Of a stretch of DNA of 64,000 nucleotides, positions 26,870 to 37,638 are shown piece by piece (the first letter of the stretch is position 1; every line of letters begins with the position of its first letter). The DNA comes from Paranoxybacillus vitaminiphilus (lineage in GTDB: Bacteria; Bacillota; Bacilli; Bacillales; Anoxybacillaceae). Position numbers and translations under genes: made by a program. Location: contig NZ_QLMH01000003.1 of assembly GCF_003259935.1 (NCBI RefSeq), forward strand, positions 156,628 to 220,627. The letters are read 5' to 3'. The notes beneath the pieces are model-generated. The model saw only the letters and a program-made list of their open reading frames with translations. It ran no database searches and had not been told where the DNA came from.

Positions 26870-27481
26870 ATGGCTTCTAAAGTCTACATTGAAATTTTGG
26901 AACAACTTCGCCGCTTGATTGAAGAGGATGGGCTTGTTGCCGGTGATAAAATTCCTTCTGAACGGGAGCTGTCGGAACGTTTAAATGTCGGACGGTCTTC
27001 TGTCAGGGAAGCGTTGCGGGCGCTTGAACTTCTTGGCATTATTGAAACGCGCCGAGGGGAAGGTACATATATAAAGGAGTTCGGTGAGCACCAGCTTGTC
27101 AGTTTGCTTGGAACGTTTATTTTACAAGGAGAGAAGGCAAAAGCGGATTTAATCGAAACGAAATTGCTTATTGAAAAAATATGTTTGCAACTGGCTTGTC
27201 AGCGCTGCAATGAAAGCGAATTGGCAGCTTTAAAGCAGATGATTGAACAAAAAAAGATTGATTATGAAACATTTTTTAAATGGGTCACTAACGCCGGACA
27301 AAATTATTTGTTGATGCGAATTTGGTTAGCGTTGAATGACTTTTTTAAGCTTGAAAAAACAGCTGTCGATATGCCGCATTTGTTTTATGAAAATATGTTC
27401 GCAGCTTTAGAATCACGAAACGAAACGGCATTGTTCATGCTGTTTGAGGAACATGTTGTAAAACAATTGTCGAAACGGTAG
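26870..27481 (+). CDS. GntR/FadR-family transcriptional regulator
   Basis: A 203-residue repressor-type protein. Residues 1-70 are a GntR winged helix (KIPSERELSERLNVGRSSVR, then the wing ETRRGEGTYI). The C-terminal 130 residues are helical like an FCD effector domain but lack several of its usual metal-binding His/Asp residues and are short. Placed between malic enzyme and accDA, it may adjust the pyruvate-malonyl-CoA route in response to a carboxylate or acyl-CoA. The ribosome site is weak, suggesting low expression. Confidence 0.85.
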   Translation: MASKVYIEILEQLRRLIEEDGLVAGDKIPSERELSERLNVGRSSVREALRALELLGIIETRRGEGTYIKEFGEHQLVSLLGTFILQGEKAKADLIETKLLIEKICLQLACQRCNESELAALKQMIEQKKIDYETFFKWVTNAGQNYLLMRIWLALNDFFKLEKTAVDMPHLFYENMFAALESRNETALFMLFEEHVVKQLSKR

Positions 27482-27571
27482 CGACAAGCTTTTACAAAAA
27501 ATCTCGTCCATTTCGTATAAAGTAGTAAAATAAGCTATCTTGTAAAATTGACAGAGAAGGAGAGAACTGAC

Positions 27572-28444
27572 TTGCTCAAAGAATTATTTACGAAGAAAAA
27601 GAAATATGCCACCATTCCTTCTGAGCAAGCAAAGCAAGACGTTCCTGAAGGAATTATGACGAAGTGCCCGAAATGCAAAAAAATTATGTATACGAAAGAG
27701 TTGACGAAAAACTTGCGTGTTTGCATGAACTGTAATTATCATCATCCGATGCCGGCGCATGAAAGAATTGCAAGTTTGCTTGATGAAGGCAGCTTTAAAG
27801 AATACGATGCGAACATGATTTCGGAAAATCCATTAAACTTTCCGGATTACTTGGAGAAACTTGAAGCCGATCGCCGAAAATCAAAGCTCAATGAAGCGGT
27901 TGTCACAGGTGAAGGGACAATCAACGGCTACCCTCTTGTCATTGCTGTCATGGATTCTCGTTTTCGCATGGGGAGCATGGGGTCTGTTGTCGGTGAGAAA
28001 ATTGCGAGGGCGATTGAGAAAGCGATGGAGCTCCGGGTTCCGTTTCTTATTTTTACTGCTTCCGGGGGAGCACGTATGCAAGAAGGTGTGCTAAGTTTAA
28101 TGCAAATGGCGAAAACGAGCTCGGCTTTAAAGCTGTTTAGCGAACAGGGCGGGCTCATTATTTCTGTGATGACCCATCCAACGACAGGCGGGGTATCAGC
28201 AAGTTTCGCTTCACTTGGCGATTATAATTTTGCTGAGCCGGGAGCGTTAATCGGATTTGCCGGACGAAGAGTCATCGAGCAGACGGTGCGCGAAGAACTG
28301 CCGGAAGACTTCCAAACGGCGGAGTTTTTACTGAAACACGGACAGCTTGATGCTGTTATTCATCGTCACAGCTTGAAAGAAACGCTAACGAATTTATTAG
28401 ATATTCACAAAGCGGGAGGTGAAGGGGAATGGTGGGAGAATTAG
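27572..28444 (+). CDS. accD: Acetyl-CoA carboxylase carboxyltransferase subunit beta
   Basis: A 290-residue crotonase-fold subunit. An N-terminal C4 zinc ribbon is visible as CPKCKK and CMNCNY (about residues 30-55), and the carboxyltransferase core has [13 protein letters not shown]. With AccA it transfers the carboxyl group from biotin to acetyl-CoA, the first committed step of fatty-acid synthesis. The TTG at 27572 follows AAGGAGAG; an upstream TTG at 27548 precedes that site. It overlaps accA by 16 nt. Confidence 0.96.
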   Translation: MLKELFTKKKKYATIPSEQAKQDVPEGIMTKCPKCKKIMYTKELTKNLRVCMNCNYHHPMPAHERIASLLDEGSFKEYDANMISENPLNFPDYLEKLEADRRKSKLNEAVVTGEGTINGYPLVIAVMDSRFRMGSMGSVVGEKIARAIEKAMELRVPFLIFTASGGARMQEGVLSLMQMAKTSSALKLFSEQGGLIISVMTHPTTGGVSASFASLGDYNFAEPGALIGFAGRRVIEQTVREELPEDFQTAEFLLKHGQLDAVIHRHSLKETLTNLLDIHKAGGEGEWWEN

Positions 28445-29406
28445 AATTTGAAAAGCCGCTTATTGAATTGCGGAAAAAAATTAGCGAACTGAAGGAGTTT
28501 GCGAAAACGACAGATGTTGATCTTTCAGCGGAAATTGAAAAGCTGGAAACAAGACTGGAAAAATTGGAAAATGAGACGTACGCCAATTTAAGTCCTTGGG
28601 ACCGAGTGCAGATCGCCCGCCATCCGAACAGACCGACAACGCTTGACTACATTGAACGATTATTTACCAACTTTCTTGAATGCCACGGTGACCGCTGCTT
28701 TGGCGATGACGCAGCCATTGTCGGAGGAGTAGCGAAATACCATGGGCTGCCTGTAACGGTTATTGGACATCAGCGCGGAAAAGATACAAAAGAAAACATT
28801 CGCCGCAACTTTGGCATGCCTCATCCTGAAGGATACCGCAAAGCGCTGCGTTTAATGAAACAAGCGGAGAAATTTAACCGTCCCATTATTTGTTTTATTG
28901 ATACAAAAGGAGCTTATCCTGGAAAAGCGGCGGAAGAGCGGGGACAAAGTGAAGCGATTGCGAAAAACTTATTTGAAATGGCTGGCTTAAAAGTTCCAGT
29001 TGTTTGCATTGTGATTGGTGAAGGAGGAAGCGGGGGCGCGCTGGCACTTGGGGTTGGGAACCATATTCATATGCTCGAAAACTCTACCTATTCTGTTATT
29101 TCGCCTGAAGGAGCAGCTGCGATTCTCTGGAAAGATGCCTCACAGGCGCGCCGGGCAGCAGAAACGATGAAAATTACCGCGCCTGATTTAAAACAGCTCG
29201 GCGTCATCGATGAAATTATTCCAGAAGTAAGGGGCGGGGCGCACCGCAATGTCGATCAACAAGCGAAAGAAATAGATGTTGTTTTGAAAAAATCGTTAAA
29301 AGAGCTGCTGCAGCTCGATGGTGAGGCATTGGTGCAGCATCGCTACCGGAAATTTAAACAAATCGGTCAATATACTTTTTTAAATGAATATGTTCATGTG
29401 AAATAA
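28429..29406 (+). CDS. accA: Acetyl-CoA carboxylase carboxyltransferase subunit alpha
   Basis: A 325-residue partner of AccD. The N-terminal helix-rich region ([13 protein letters not shown]) is followed by the core with [10 protein letters not shown] near residue 118 and [14 protein letters not shown] near 198. The ATG is inside the end of accD, preceded by GGGAGGTGAAGGGG, so translation is coupled and gives equal subunit amounts. It ends before a long palindrome that probably terminates the operon. Confidence 0.97.
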   Translation: MVGELEFEKPLIELRKKISELKEFAKTTDVDLSAEIEKLETRLEKLENETYANLSPWDRVQIARHPNRPTTLDYIERLFTNFLECHGDRCFGDDAAIVGGVAKYHGLPVTVIGHQRGKDTKENIRRNFGMPHPEGYRKALRLMKQAEKFNRPIICFIDTKGAYPGKAAEERGQSEAIAKNLFEMAGLKVPVVCIVIGEGGSGGALALGVGNHIHMLENSTYSVISPEGAAAILWKDASQARRAAETMKITAPDLKQLGVIDEIIPEVRGGAHRNVDQQAKEIDVVLKKSLKELLQLDGEALVQHRYRKFKQIGQYTFLNEYVHVK

Positions 29407-29408
29407 GC

Positions 29409-29514
29409 GGAAGAAGCTGGCTCAACAGTAAAGGCTTGTCTTTCTAAATGGCATAATGATTTATTTTTATGATGCAGCCGTTTGAAGACGTCTACTGTCA
29501 TGAGCCAGTTTTTT
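29409..29514 (+). repeat. Long palindrome family member at the accA 3' end
   Basis: AGCTGGCTCA (29415-29424) pairs with TGAGCCAGTT (29501-29510), ACAGTA with TACTGT, and an inner CATAA/TTATG closes the apex; T6 follows. Arm sequence has drifted from the GAGGCTGACC type but the nested plan is kept. Confidence 0.7.
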
Positions 29515-29610
29515 ATCATTTTAAACATTTTGTAAAACACCTGTTTCTCTATTGTTTTCAACTTGTTCTTCATGTTATTTTATAAAGTATCAACAGCTTT
29601 TTTGATGTAT

Positions 29611-29623
29611 GAGGTCAGACTTC
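29611..29623. promoter_or_regulatory. GGTCAGAC motif in the pfkA leader
   Basis: GAGGTCAGACTTC is an imperfect palindrome about 40 nt before the pfkA start. It resembles the TGGTCAGACCA upstream of malic enzyme and also the arms of the palindrome family. It may be an operator or repeat debris. Confidence 0.3.
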
Positions 29624-29656
29624 TTTTAGACGAATAGAATAAAACAGATGAGGTGA

Positions 29657-30622
<966 letters not shown>

Positions 30623-30671
30623 AAAGTATGGTATCGTTACCATATAGTGTTACTAGGAGGAAACGAACGGT

Positions 30672-32432
30672 ATGCGTAAAACGAAAATTGTTTGTACGAT
30701 TGGTCCAGCAAGCGAGAGCGTTGAAAAATTAGTACAGTTAATCGAAGCAGGAATGAACGTGGCGCGTCTCAATTTTTCACATGGCAATTATGAAGAGCAT
30801 GGCATGCGCATTAAAAATATTCGCGAAGCGGCAAAACTTACCGGCAAGACAGTCGCGATTCTTCTTGATACGAAAGGACCGGAAATTCGCACGCATAATA
30901 TGGAAAACGGTGCGATTGAATTAAAAGAAGGATCTGAAGTCGTCATTTCGATGGAAGAGGTGCTTGGCACCCCTGAAAAGTTTTCCGTTACGTATGCAGG
31001 CTTGATTGATGACGTCACCGCAGGCTCCAAAATTCTCCTCGACGATGGTTTAATCGGTTTAGAAGTGCTTTCTATCGACAAAGAAAAAGGAGAAATTAAG
31101 ACAAAAGTTTTGAACAGCGGCGTGTTAAAAAATAAAAAAGGTGTCAATGTTCCGGGGGTTTGCGTGAATTTGCCTGGTATTACAGAAAAAGATGCCCAGG
31201 ACATCATTTTCGGCATTGAGCAAGGAATTGACTTTATTGCCGCGTCTTTTGTCCGCCGTGCTTCCGATGTGCTTGAAATTCGCGAACTGCTCGAAATGCA
31301 TAATGCGCTTCATATCCAAATTATTCCGAAAATCGAAAATCAAGAAGGCGTCGACAATATTGATGAAATTCTTGAAGTGGCAGATGGTTTAATGGTAGCG
31401 CGCGGCGATTTAGGAGTGGAAATTCCGGCTGAAGAAGTTCCGCTTGTGCAAAAAGAGTTAATCAAAAAATGTAATGCGCTCGGCAAGCCGGTCATTACAG
31501 CTACGCAAATGTTAGATTCGATGCAGCGTAACCCGCGTCCAACTCGCGCGGAAGCAAGCGATGTTGCCAACGCCATTTTTGACGGTACAGATGCAATTAT
31601 GTTATCAGGTGAAACCGCTGCTGGATGTTATCCTGTGGAAGCAGTAAAAACAATGCATCGAATTGCTTTGCGCACTGAGCAAGCGCTGCAATATCGCGAT
31701 TTGTTGACGCAGCGTACGAAACAAAGCGGAACAACGATTACAGATGCAATTGGCCAGTCTGTTGCCCACACAGCGTTAAATCTTGATGTGGCGGCCATTG
31801 TAACACCGACAGTAACAGGATATACGGCACGCATGATTTCAAAATACCGTCCGAAAGCGCCGATTGTCGCTGTTACATCAGATGAAGCTGTTTCCCGTAA
31901 ATTAGCGCTTGTATGGGGCGTTTATTCAAAGGTAGCCCCTCAAGCAAACTCTACAGATGAAATGCTTGATGTAGCTGTCGAGTCGGCAGTTGAGACAGGC
32001 ATTGTCAAACACGGTGATTTAGTCGTCATCACAGCTGGTGTGCCTGTTGGAGAAACAGGGTCTACGAATTTAATGAAGGTTCATGTCGTTGGCGATATTA
32101 TTGCGAAAGGTCAAGGAATCGGGCGCAAATCTGCTTTTGGTAAAGCGGTGATTGCAAAAAACGCTGAAGAAGCGATCAAGAAAATGACAGAAGGCGGTAT
32201 TCTCGTGACGCGCTGCACAGATGCCGATATGATGAAAGCACTGCAAAAGGCAGCAGCGATTATTACGGAGGAAGGCGGTTTAACAAGCCATGCTGCAGTT
32301 GTAGGGCTAAGTCTCGGCATTCCAGTCATTGTCGGTGTAGAAAATGCGACATCCATTTTGAAAGAGGGTCAGGAAATTACGGTGGATGCCGGATTTGGCG
32401 CTATTTATCAAGGACATGCCAGCGTTCTATAA
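30672..32432 (+). CDS. pyk: Pyruvate kinase with C-terminal PEP-utilizer domain
   Basis: 586 residues, longer than the roughly 470 of most pyruvate kinases because of the extra domain typical of bacilli. The core carries the N-terminal [11 protein letters not shown], the Lys/Glu/Asp active-site segment ([13 protein letters not shown]) and ARGDLGVE near 240. The tail has the swivelling-domain motif GGLTSHAAV at about residue 535. It makes ATP and pyruvate from PEP. TAGGAGG precedes the ATG; a terminator follows. Confidence 0.97.
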   Translation: MRKTKIVCTIGPASESVEKLVQLIEAGMNVARLNFSHGNYEEHGMRIKNIREAAKLTGKTVAILLDTKGPEIRTHNMENGAIELKEGSEVVISMEEVLGTPEKFSVTYAGLIDDVTAGSKILLDDGLIGLEVLSIDKEKGEIKTKVLNSGVLKNKKGVNVPGVCVNLPGITEKDAQDIIFGIEQGIDFIAASFVRRASDVLEIRELLEMHNALHIQIIPKIENQEGVDNIDEILEVADGLMVARGDLGVEIPAEEVPLVQKELIKKCNALGKPVITATQMLDSMQRNPRPTRAEASDVANAIFDGTDAIMLSGETAAGCYPVEAVKTMHRIALRTEQALQYRDLLTQRTKQSGTTITDAIGQSVAHTALNLDVAAIVTPTVTGYTARMISKYRPKAPIVAVTSDEAVSRKLALVWGVYSKVAPQANSTDEMLDVAVESAVETGIVKHGDLVVITAGVPVGETGSTNLMKVHVVGDIIAKGQGIGRKSAFGKAVIAKNAEEAIKKMTEGGILVTRCTDADMMKALQKAAAIITEEGGLTSHAAVVGLSLGIPVIVGVENATSILKEGQEITVDAGFGAIYQGHASVL

Positions 32433-32440
32433 TGTATAAT

Positions 32441-32476
32441 AAAGCAGGGAAGTATAACTATTCTCTGCTTTTATTA
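32441..32476 (+). terminator. Terminator after pyk
   Basis: AAAGCAGGGAA (32441-32451) pairs with TTCTCTGCTTT (32461-32471, one G-U), followed by a T-rich tract. Confidence 0.8.
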
Positions 32477-32497
32477 AATATGTGGAGTTTGATATAG

Positions 32498-32887
32498 ATG
32501 AAACGGTTCATGTTTCTCCTTATTGCTATTCCAGTTCTTGAAATTACTTTATTAGTGCTTTCAGGCAGTGTGATTGGGGTATGGCCTACAGTAGGGCTGA
32601 TCATCGCTACTGGAGTCATTGGGGCTTGGCTGGCGAAACGTGAAGGCACAGAAACGATTCGCCAGGCAAAACGCGAATTGATGTATGGCAGAATTCCAAG
32701 TGAAGCGGTTCTTGACGGGATTTGTATTCTCTTTGGCGGCGTTGTTTTACTTACACCAGGATTTATTACCGATTTATTAGGGTTTATTTTGTTAATTCCG
32801 TTCACGCGGAGATGGATCAAGCCTTTTTTAGGACGTTGGTTAAAATCGCTTTTTGAAACAAGAACATTTTTTTACATGAAACGATAA
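32498..32887 (+). CDS. fxsA: FxsA-family membrane protein
   Basis: A 129-residue inner-membrane protein with hydrophobic segments at about residues 4-20, 27-45 and 75-100, and the conserved LLLTPGFITDLLGF-like pattern near 86. FxsA proteins are linked in E. coli to phage-exclusion phenotypes; in bacilli the role is unknown. The gene starts after a weak GTGGAG site and its stop is fused to a long palindrome. Confidence 0.88.
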   Translation: MKRFMFLLIAIPVLEITLLVLSGSVIGVWPTVGLIIATGVIGAWLAKREGTETIRQAKRELMYGRIPSEAVLDGICILFGGVVLLTPGFITDLLGFILLIPFTRRWIKPFLGRWLKSLFETRTFFYMKR

Positions 32888-32995
32888 AGAGGCTGACTCT
32901 TTATAAAGTGCCTTGCCTCACGCACAATTCCCCTGATGATGCCCTAGACAATTGTGGCTGTGAGGTCTGGCACTTTGCTTTAGGTCAGCCTCTTT
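32886..32995. repeat. Long palindrome family member at the fxsA 3' end
   Basis: AGAGGCTGAC (32888-32897) pairs with GTCAGCCTCT; inside, AAAGTGCC pairs with GGCACTTT, CCTCAC with GTGAGG and CACAATT with AATTGTG. The nested blocks are well preserved and lie between convergent fxsA and ytvI. Copy B of the 48-nt repeat starts 13 nt further. Confidence 0.8.
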
Positions 32996-33008
32996 ACTAT
33001 ATTTTTTT

Positions 33009-33054
33009 CCGAGAAGTCTCCCTCCTCTGCAGAGTGTTAGCGGGAGAGATTCAT
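33009..33054 (+). repeat. 48-nt hairpin repeat, copy B
   Basis: Begins CCGAGAAGTCTCCCTCCTCT and ends GGGAGAGATTCAT, like copies A and C. Its terminal TTCAT overlaps the ytvI stop codon, which is the complement of TCA at 33051-33053. Confidence 0.75.
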
Positions 33055-34169
33055 GACGTTGGTTTCCCGATGATGAATTGCCAGAGATCGCGGAACACGT
33101 TTGCTCCGTGTAAGGCGCGAATAATCACAAGCACGACAGGACCGACAATCAACCCGAGAAATCCGATAAGCTTGAAGCCGACAAACAAAGCGATAAGTGT
33201 TGCAAGAGGATCTAAGCCAATCGTCGATGATAATATTTTCGGCTCCATGATTTGTCTTTGTACTAAAACGATAATATATAAAACACCTAAACCGATGGCA
33301 AACGGTATATTGCCGCTTAGAGCAGAGTAAATAATCCACGGTACAAACACAGCTCCTGTTCCTAAATACGGAAGAATGTCAACAATCCCAATAATAAGCG
33401 CAATTGTAATCGCATAGTCTACACCGAGAAGAAGTAAACCGATCAACACGATGACGGTTGTAATCGAAATGAGAGTCGCTTGCGCTTTAACAAAGCCTAC
33501 TAAAGCCTTTTTTAAATCGATAAATACTGTTTTCCCGCTCGTTTTTGCTTTATTTGGTAAAATTTTTTGCACCGCTCCGCTCAGACGGTACCAATCTTTA
33601 CTGATGAAGAATGTGGCTAACAATGAAAAGACAATAACGGTTGCTGCATTTGGAAACCAGCTAAGCAAATTTGGAATGTTTTCAAGCAGATCTTGAATAA
33701 ATTTTCCAACTGTTGTAGCGATCTTTGTTCCTACTGACTGGATGTTGTTCATAATCGTATCTTGCTGGCTTGCATCTAAATCTTTAAAAATAATCGCAAG
33801 CTGGTTAGAAAGCGGAATAATTTGACTGGCAAAAAAGTCTTCGATATAAACAACTAATTTTTGAAAATGATGTGGAACGACGTTTGCTAAATATTGTGTT
33901 CCTGAGACGATTTCGGCGATAAGCAGCGTTAATAAACCAGCGACAATCGCAAATAAAAAAAGCAAGGCGAGAATGACAGCCAGCGCTCTCGGCATTTTTC
34001 CTTTTTGTTCTAAATAGTTAACGAAAGGATTAATCATGAACGCAATAAAAAAAGCGATGATAAAAGGATATGTAATGGTTGATATGTAGTAAAGGCTCAT
34101 TGCGCCGATGACAATAACAGCGATAACGAACAAAAATCGCAAAATGCTATATAAATGATGTTTTGACAA
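33051..34169 (-). CDS. ytvI: AI-2E transporter-family protein YtvI
   Basis: A 372-residue membrane protein with seven or eight hydrophobic segments in the AI-2E/YdgH-like (UPF0118) arrangement: paired helices near the N-terminus, a soluble stretch (about 85-190), then a C-terminal bundle containing GIVDILPYLGTG. B. subtilis YtvI is annotated as a sporulation integral membrane protein; substrate unknown. Its stop codon comes from the end of 48-nt repeat copy B. Confidence 0.9.
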   Translation of the reverse strand: MSKHHLYSILRFLFVIAVIVIGAMSLYYISTITYPFIIAFFIAFMINPFVNYLEQKGKMPRALAVILALLFLFAIVAGLLTLLIAEIVSGTQYLANVVPHHFQKLVVYIEDFFASQIIPLSNQLAIIFKDLDASQQDTIMNNIQSVGTKIATTVGKFIQDLLENIPNLLSWFPNAATVIVFSLLATFFISKDWYRLSGAVQKILPNKAKTSGKTVFIDLKKALVGFVKAQATLISITTVIVLIGLLLLGVDYAITIALIIGIVDILPYLGTGAVFVPWIIYSALSGNIPFAIGLGVLYIIVLVQRQIMEPKILSSTIGLDPLATLIALFVGFKLIGFLGLIVGPVVLVIIRALHGANVFRDLWQFIIGKPTS

Positions 34170-34325
34170 ATTTTCACCTCCAAAATTTTCCCATATTATA
34201 ATATTACAATGTACATACGTAGTTGCAAAGCTAAAGGTTTCGTGTTTTTCAATGTTATATTATATGTAGTTATATGTAGTATAAAAGGAGAGGAATAATT
34301 CCATCATGGAAGGGAAGGATCTGTT

Positions 34326-34781
34326 TTGAATCAACCGGTATTATTTTTATTGGTTTTGCTTGTCATTGGATTGATTGCGAAAAATCAGTCATTAATGATT
34401 GCTGTAATTGTTTTATTGTTTATTAAACTGATTGGGATGGAAGGAAAGTTGCTCCCTGCTATTCAAGATAAGGGGATTCATTGGGGAGTGACGGTGATTA
34501 CAATTGCCGTATTAGCACCGATTGCTACAGGAGACATCGGTTTTAAGCAATTAACGGAATCTTTACGGTCATTATCTGCCTGGATTGCTCTTATATCTGG
34601 TGTCGTTGTTGCTCTGTTGGCAAAGAGCGGGGTAACTTTGTTGGCCAATGATCCGCATATTACGACAGCGCTTGTCCTTGGAACGATTTTGGCTGTTTCG
34701 CTATTTAATGGAATAGCTGTTGGACCATTAGTAGGGGCAGGAATTGCATATATCGCTATAAAAATAGTAGAATTTTTTTAA
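34326..34781 (+). CDS. ytwI: DUF441 membrane protein YtwI
   Basis: A 151-residue protein with about four hydrophobic helices and the conserved APIATGDIGF near residue 60. UPF0756/DUF441, function unknown. It begins with TTG after GGGAAGGAT. Its position just before citZ is conserved in bacilli, but there is separate regulatory DNA between the two. Confidence 0.88.
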   Translation: MNQPVLFLLVLLVIGLIAKNQSLMIAVIVLLFIKLIGMEGKLLPAIQDKGIHWGVTVITIAVLAPIATGDIGFKQLTESLRSLSAWIALISGVVVALLAKSGVTLLANDPHITTALVLGTILAVSLFNGIAVGPLVGAGIAYIAIKIVEFF

Positions 34782-34828
34782 AAATAATTTTTTTGTGATA
34801 ATATTTTATACATAATGAGTTCTTTTGA

Positions 34829-34857
34829 TTCACAAAAGTCAGATAATTGTTTATAAT
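34829..34857 (+). promoter_or_regulatory. Promoter candidate for citZ
   Basis: TTCACA (34829-34834), a 17-nt spacer and a perfect TATAAT (34852-34857). It would give a leader of about 210 nt. Confidence 0.55.
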
Positions 34858-34905
34858 ATAGACGGAAGTTACCTCACTTTCGAAAATGAGGATAATAATT
34901 CCATT

Positions 34906-34955
34906 ATATTCATATTGTCACTATATTTACATGTTGCATGTGACAGTATGAATAT
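34906..34955. promoter_or_regulatory. 16-bp inverted repeat upstream of citZ
   Basis: ATATTCATATTGTCAC (34906-34921) and GTGACAGTATGAATAT (34940-34955) match at 15 of 16 positions with an 18-nt spacer. It could be an operator with two half-sites about three turns apart, or a leader RNA hairpin. CcpC is the known citZ repressor in B. subtilis, but its site type (ATAA-N7-TTAT) is not obvious here. Confidence 0.55.
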
Positions 34956-35004
34956 ACGATAAAATGTAAGCATTTTCTTTCATAATTTTTATTTATCTAT
35001 TTTG

Positions 35005-35018
35005 AGCGAGCGCTCGCT
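35005..35018. promoter_or_regulatory. 14-bp perfect palindrome AGCGAGCGCTCGCT upstream of citZ
   Basis: This GC-rich perfect palindrome stands out in an AT-rich spacer, 57 nt before the citZ start. Such sites are typical operators of TetR-family repressors. No TetR gene is in the window. Confidence 0.55.
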
Positions 35019-35075
35019 TTCATCATGAAAATCACGGTGGGAAAAGGGGAATTTTATCGAAAAGGAGAGATGGAT

Positions 35076-36194
35076 ATGACAGTAACACGCGGTCTGGAAG
35101 GGGTTGTCGCAACAACTTCAACGATTAGCTCTATTATTGATGATACGTTAACGTATGTAGGCTACGACATTGATGATTTAGCAGAAAATGCGACATTTGA
35201 AGAAGTTATCTATCTTCTTTGGCATCGCAAGCTTCCAAATAAACAGGAACTGGAAGAGCTGAAGAAGCAATTAGCAGAAAATGCATCGATTCCAAAAGAA
35301 ATGATTGATCATTTTAAAATGTATCCAATTGACAAAGTGCACCCAATGGCAGCGCTAAGAACGGCGATTTCTCTGTTAGGAGTATATGATGAGGAAGCAG
35401 ACGTCATGGATGCGGAAGCGAATTATCGTAAAGCGATTCGCCTCCAGGCAAAGGTGCCGACGATTGTCACTGCTTTTTCCCGCATTCGCAAAGGATTGGA
35501 GCCGGTTGAACCGCGCACAGATTTAAGCTTTGCTGCTAACTTTTTGTATATGCTCACGGGGGAAGAACCGAATGAAATTGCGGTAGAAGCGTTTGATAAA
35601 GCGCTTGTGCTTCACGCTGACCACGAATTGAATGCTTCTACATTTACGGCACGTGTTTGTGTGGCAACGTTATCAGATGTATACTCCGGTATTACTGCCG
35701 CAATTGGAGCGCTGAAAGGACCGCTTCATGGCGGCGCCAACGAAGCAGTTATGAAAATGCTTACGGAAATCGGCACAGTTGAAAATGTTGAACCATATAT
35801 TCGAAAAAAATTAGAAAACAAAGAGAAGATCATGGGCTTTGGCCATCGCGTATATCGTAAAGGTGATCCGCGCGCGAAACATTTAAAGAGAATGTCCGAG
35901 AAATTAACAAAGCTTGTCGGCGAACCTCATTGGTATGAAATGTCGGTGAAAATTGAAGAGATTATGAACTCTACTAAGCCGTTGCCGCCAAACGTTGACT
36001 TTTATTCAGCGTCTGTCTATCATTGTTTAAGAATCGACCATGATTTATTTACACCGATTTTCGCAGTGAGCCGCATGTCCGGCTGGCTAGCACACATTTT
36101 AGAGCAATATGAAAATAACCGTCTCATTCGTCCTCGCGCTGAATATACAGGCCCACAGAAACAAAAATATGTGCCAATCGAGCAAAGAGTATAA
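35076..36194 (+). CDS. citZ: Citrate synthase
   Basis: 372 residues, the same length as B. subtilis CitZ. It condenses oxaloacetate and acetyl-CoA at the head of the TCA cycle. The catalytic region GFGHRVYRKGDPR is near residue 255 and HADHELNAST near 190. Of three in-frame starts, the ATG at 35076 has the correct 7-nt gap from AAAGGAGA. It leads the citZ-icd-mdh block, and its upstream spacer holds two unexplained dyads. Confidence 0.97.
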   Translation: MTVTRGLEGVVATTSTISSIIDDTLTYVGYDIDDLAENATFEEVIYLLWHRKLPNKQELEELKKQLAENASIPKEMIDHFKMYPIDKVHPMAALRTAISLLGVYDEEADVMDAEANYRKAIRLQAKVPTIVTAFSRIRKGLEPVEPRTDLSFAANFLYMLTGEEPNEIAVEAFDKALVLHADHELNASTFTARVCVATLSDVYSGITAAIGALKGPLHGGANEAVMKMLTEIGTVENVEPYIRKKLENKEKIMGFGHRVYRKGDPRAKHLKRMSEKLTKLVGEPHWYEMSVKIEEIMNSTKPLPPNVDFYSASVYHCLRIDHDLFTPIFAVSRMSGWLAHILEQYENNRLIRPRAEYTGPQKQKYVPIEQRV

Positions 36195-36299
36195 TTAACT
36201 TCTTTGTCGACCATGCTTTTACTCATCGTCACTGAAAGGTGAGAATGAGCTTTTCAATTCTCACCTTTAGAATTAAATAATATGGAGGTTGTGACCGCG

Positions 36300-37571
36300 A
36301 TGCAAGGTGAAAAAATTACAGTTACGAATGGTGTTTTAAACGTACCTAACAATCCGATTATTCCTTTTATTGAAGGTGACGGAACAGGTCCCGATATTTG
36401 GGCGGCAGCGTCCCGCGTATTAGAAGCAGCCGTTGAAAAAGCATATAAAGGCGAAAAGAAAATTGTTTGGAAAGAAGTTCTTGCTGGTGAAAAAGCATTT
36501 AAACAAACAGGAGAATGGCTGCCGCAAGAAACATTGGATACGATTCGCGAATACATAATTGCAATTAAAGGGCCGTTAACAACTCCTGTTGGTGGCGGTA
36601 TTCGTTCCCTCAACGTAGCTCTTCGCCAAGAGTTGGATTTGTTTGTTTGCTTGCGTCCAGTCCGCTACTTCAAAGGAGTACCTTCACCGGTTAAACGCCC
36701 TGAAGATACGGACATGGTTATTTTCCGTGAAAATACAGAAGATATTTATGCTGGAATCGAGTATGCCAAAGGCACTGAAGAAGTGAAAAAACTGATTAAT
36801 TTCCTACAAAATGAAATGGGTGTTCGCAAAATCCGTTTCCCAGAAACATCTGGCATCGGCATCAAGCCAATTTCAGAAGAAGGAACAAAACGTTTAGTCC
36901 GCGCTGCGATTAAATATGCAATCGAGCATGGCCGCAAGTCAGTAACGCTCGTACATAAAGGAAATATTATGAAATTTACAGAAGGAGCGTTCAAAAACTG
37001 GGGTTATGAATTAGCGGAACAAGAATTTGGCGACAAGGTGTTTACATGGGCAGAGTATGACCGCATTGTTGAAAAAGAAGGAAAGGAAGCAGCAAACAAA
37101 GCACAAGCAGAGGCAGAAGCGGCAGGAAAAATTATCATTAAAGATGCCATTGCCGATATTTTCTTGCAACAAATTTTAACTCGTCCGCGCGAGTTTGATG
37201 TAGTAGCGACAATGAACTTAAACGGCGACTACATTTCTGATGCGCTTGCTGCTCAAGTCGGCGGTATCGGTATCGCTCCAGGAGCTAATATTAACTATGA
37301 AACTGGACATGCTATTTTTGAAGCGACTCACGGTACGGCTCCAAAGTATGCTGGATTAGATAAAGTGAACCCATCATCTGTTATTTTGTCTGGAGTTATG
37401 ATGTTTGAGCATCTTGGCTGGAATGAAGCAGCAAAATTAATCATTGATGCAATGGAAAAAACGATTGCTTCTAAAGTCGTTACTTACGATTTTGCTCGTC
37501 TCATGGAAGATGCTACAGAAGTAAAATGCTCTGAATTCGCTGATGCGGTCATTAAAAACATGGGAGAATAA
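36300..37571 (+). CDS. icd: NADP-dependent isocitrate dehydrogenase
   Basis: A 423-residue enzyme, the length of B. subtilis Icd; it oxidises isocitrate to 2-oxoglutarate. The substrate loop with the phosphorylatable serine is [12 protein letters not shown] near residue 100, and [17 protein letters not shown] near 305 is typical. The ATG at 36300 is chosen since GGAGG lies at 36284-36288; the frame from 36282 includes that site. Second gene of the TCA block. Confidence 0.97.
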   Translation: MQGEKITVTNGVLNVPNNPIIPFIEGDGTGPDIWAAASRVLEAAVEKAYKGEKKIVWKEVLAGEKAFKQTGEWLPQETLDTIREYIIAIKGPLTTPVGGGIRSLNVALRQELDLFVCLRPVRYFKGVPSPVKRPEDTDMVIFRENTEDIYAGIEYAKGTEEVKKLINFLQNEMGVRKIRFPETSGIGIKPISEEGTKRLVRAAIKYAIEHGRKSVTLVHKGNIMKFTEGAFKNWGYELAEQEFGDKVFTWAEYDRIVEKEGKEAANKAQAEAEAAGKIIIKDAIADIFLQQILTRPREFDVVATMNLNGDYISDALAAQVGGIGIAPGANINYETGHAIFEATHGTAPKYAGLDKVNPSSVILSGVMMFEHLGWNEAAKLIIDAMEKTIASKVVTYDFARLMEDATEVKCSEFADAVIKNMGE

Positions 37572-37638
37572 TCTTTAAATTAGCATTCGAAATCATCTCT
37601 CATTAGTCACAATAGATATTCAAAAAGGGGATGGAAAA

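Noticed and set aside
35025-35075. N-terminal extension of citrate synthase
   Set aside because: No ribosome site precedes 35025, AAAGGAGA lies just before 35076, and the resulting 372 residues match CitZ.
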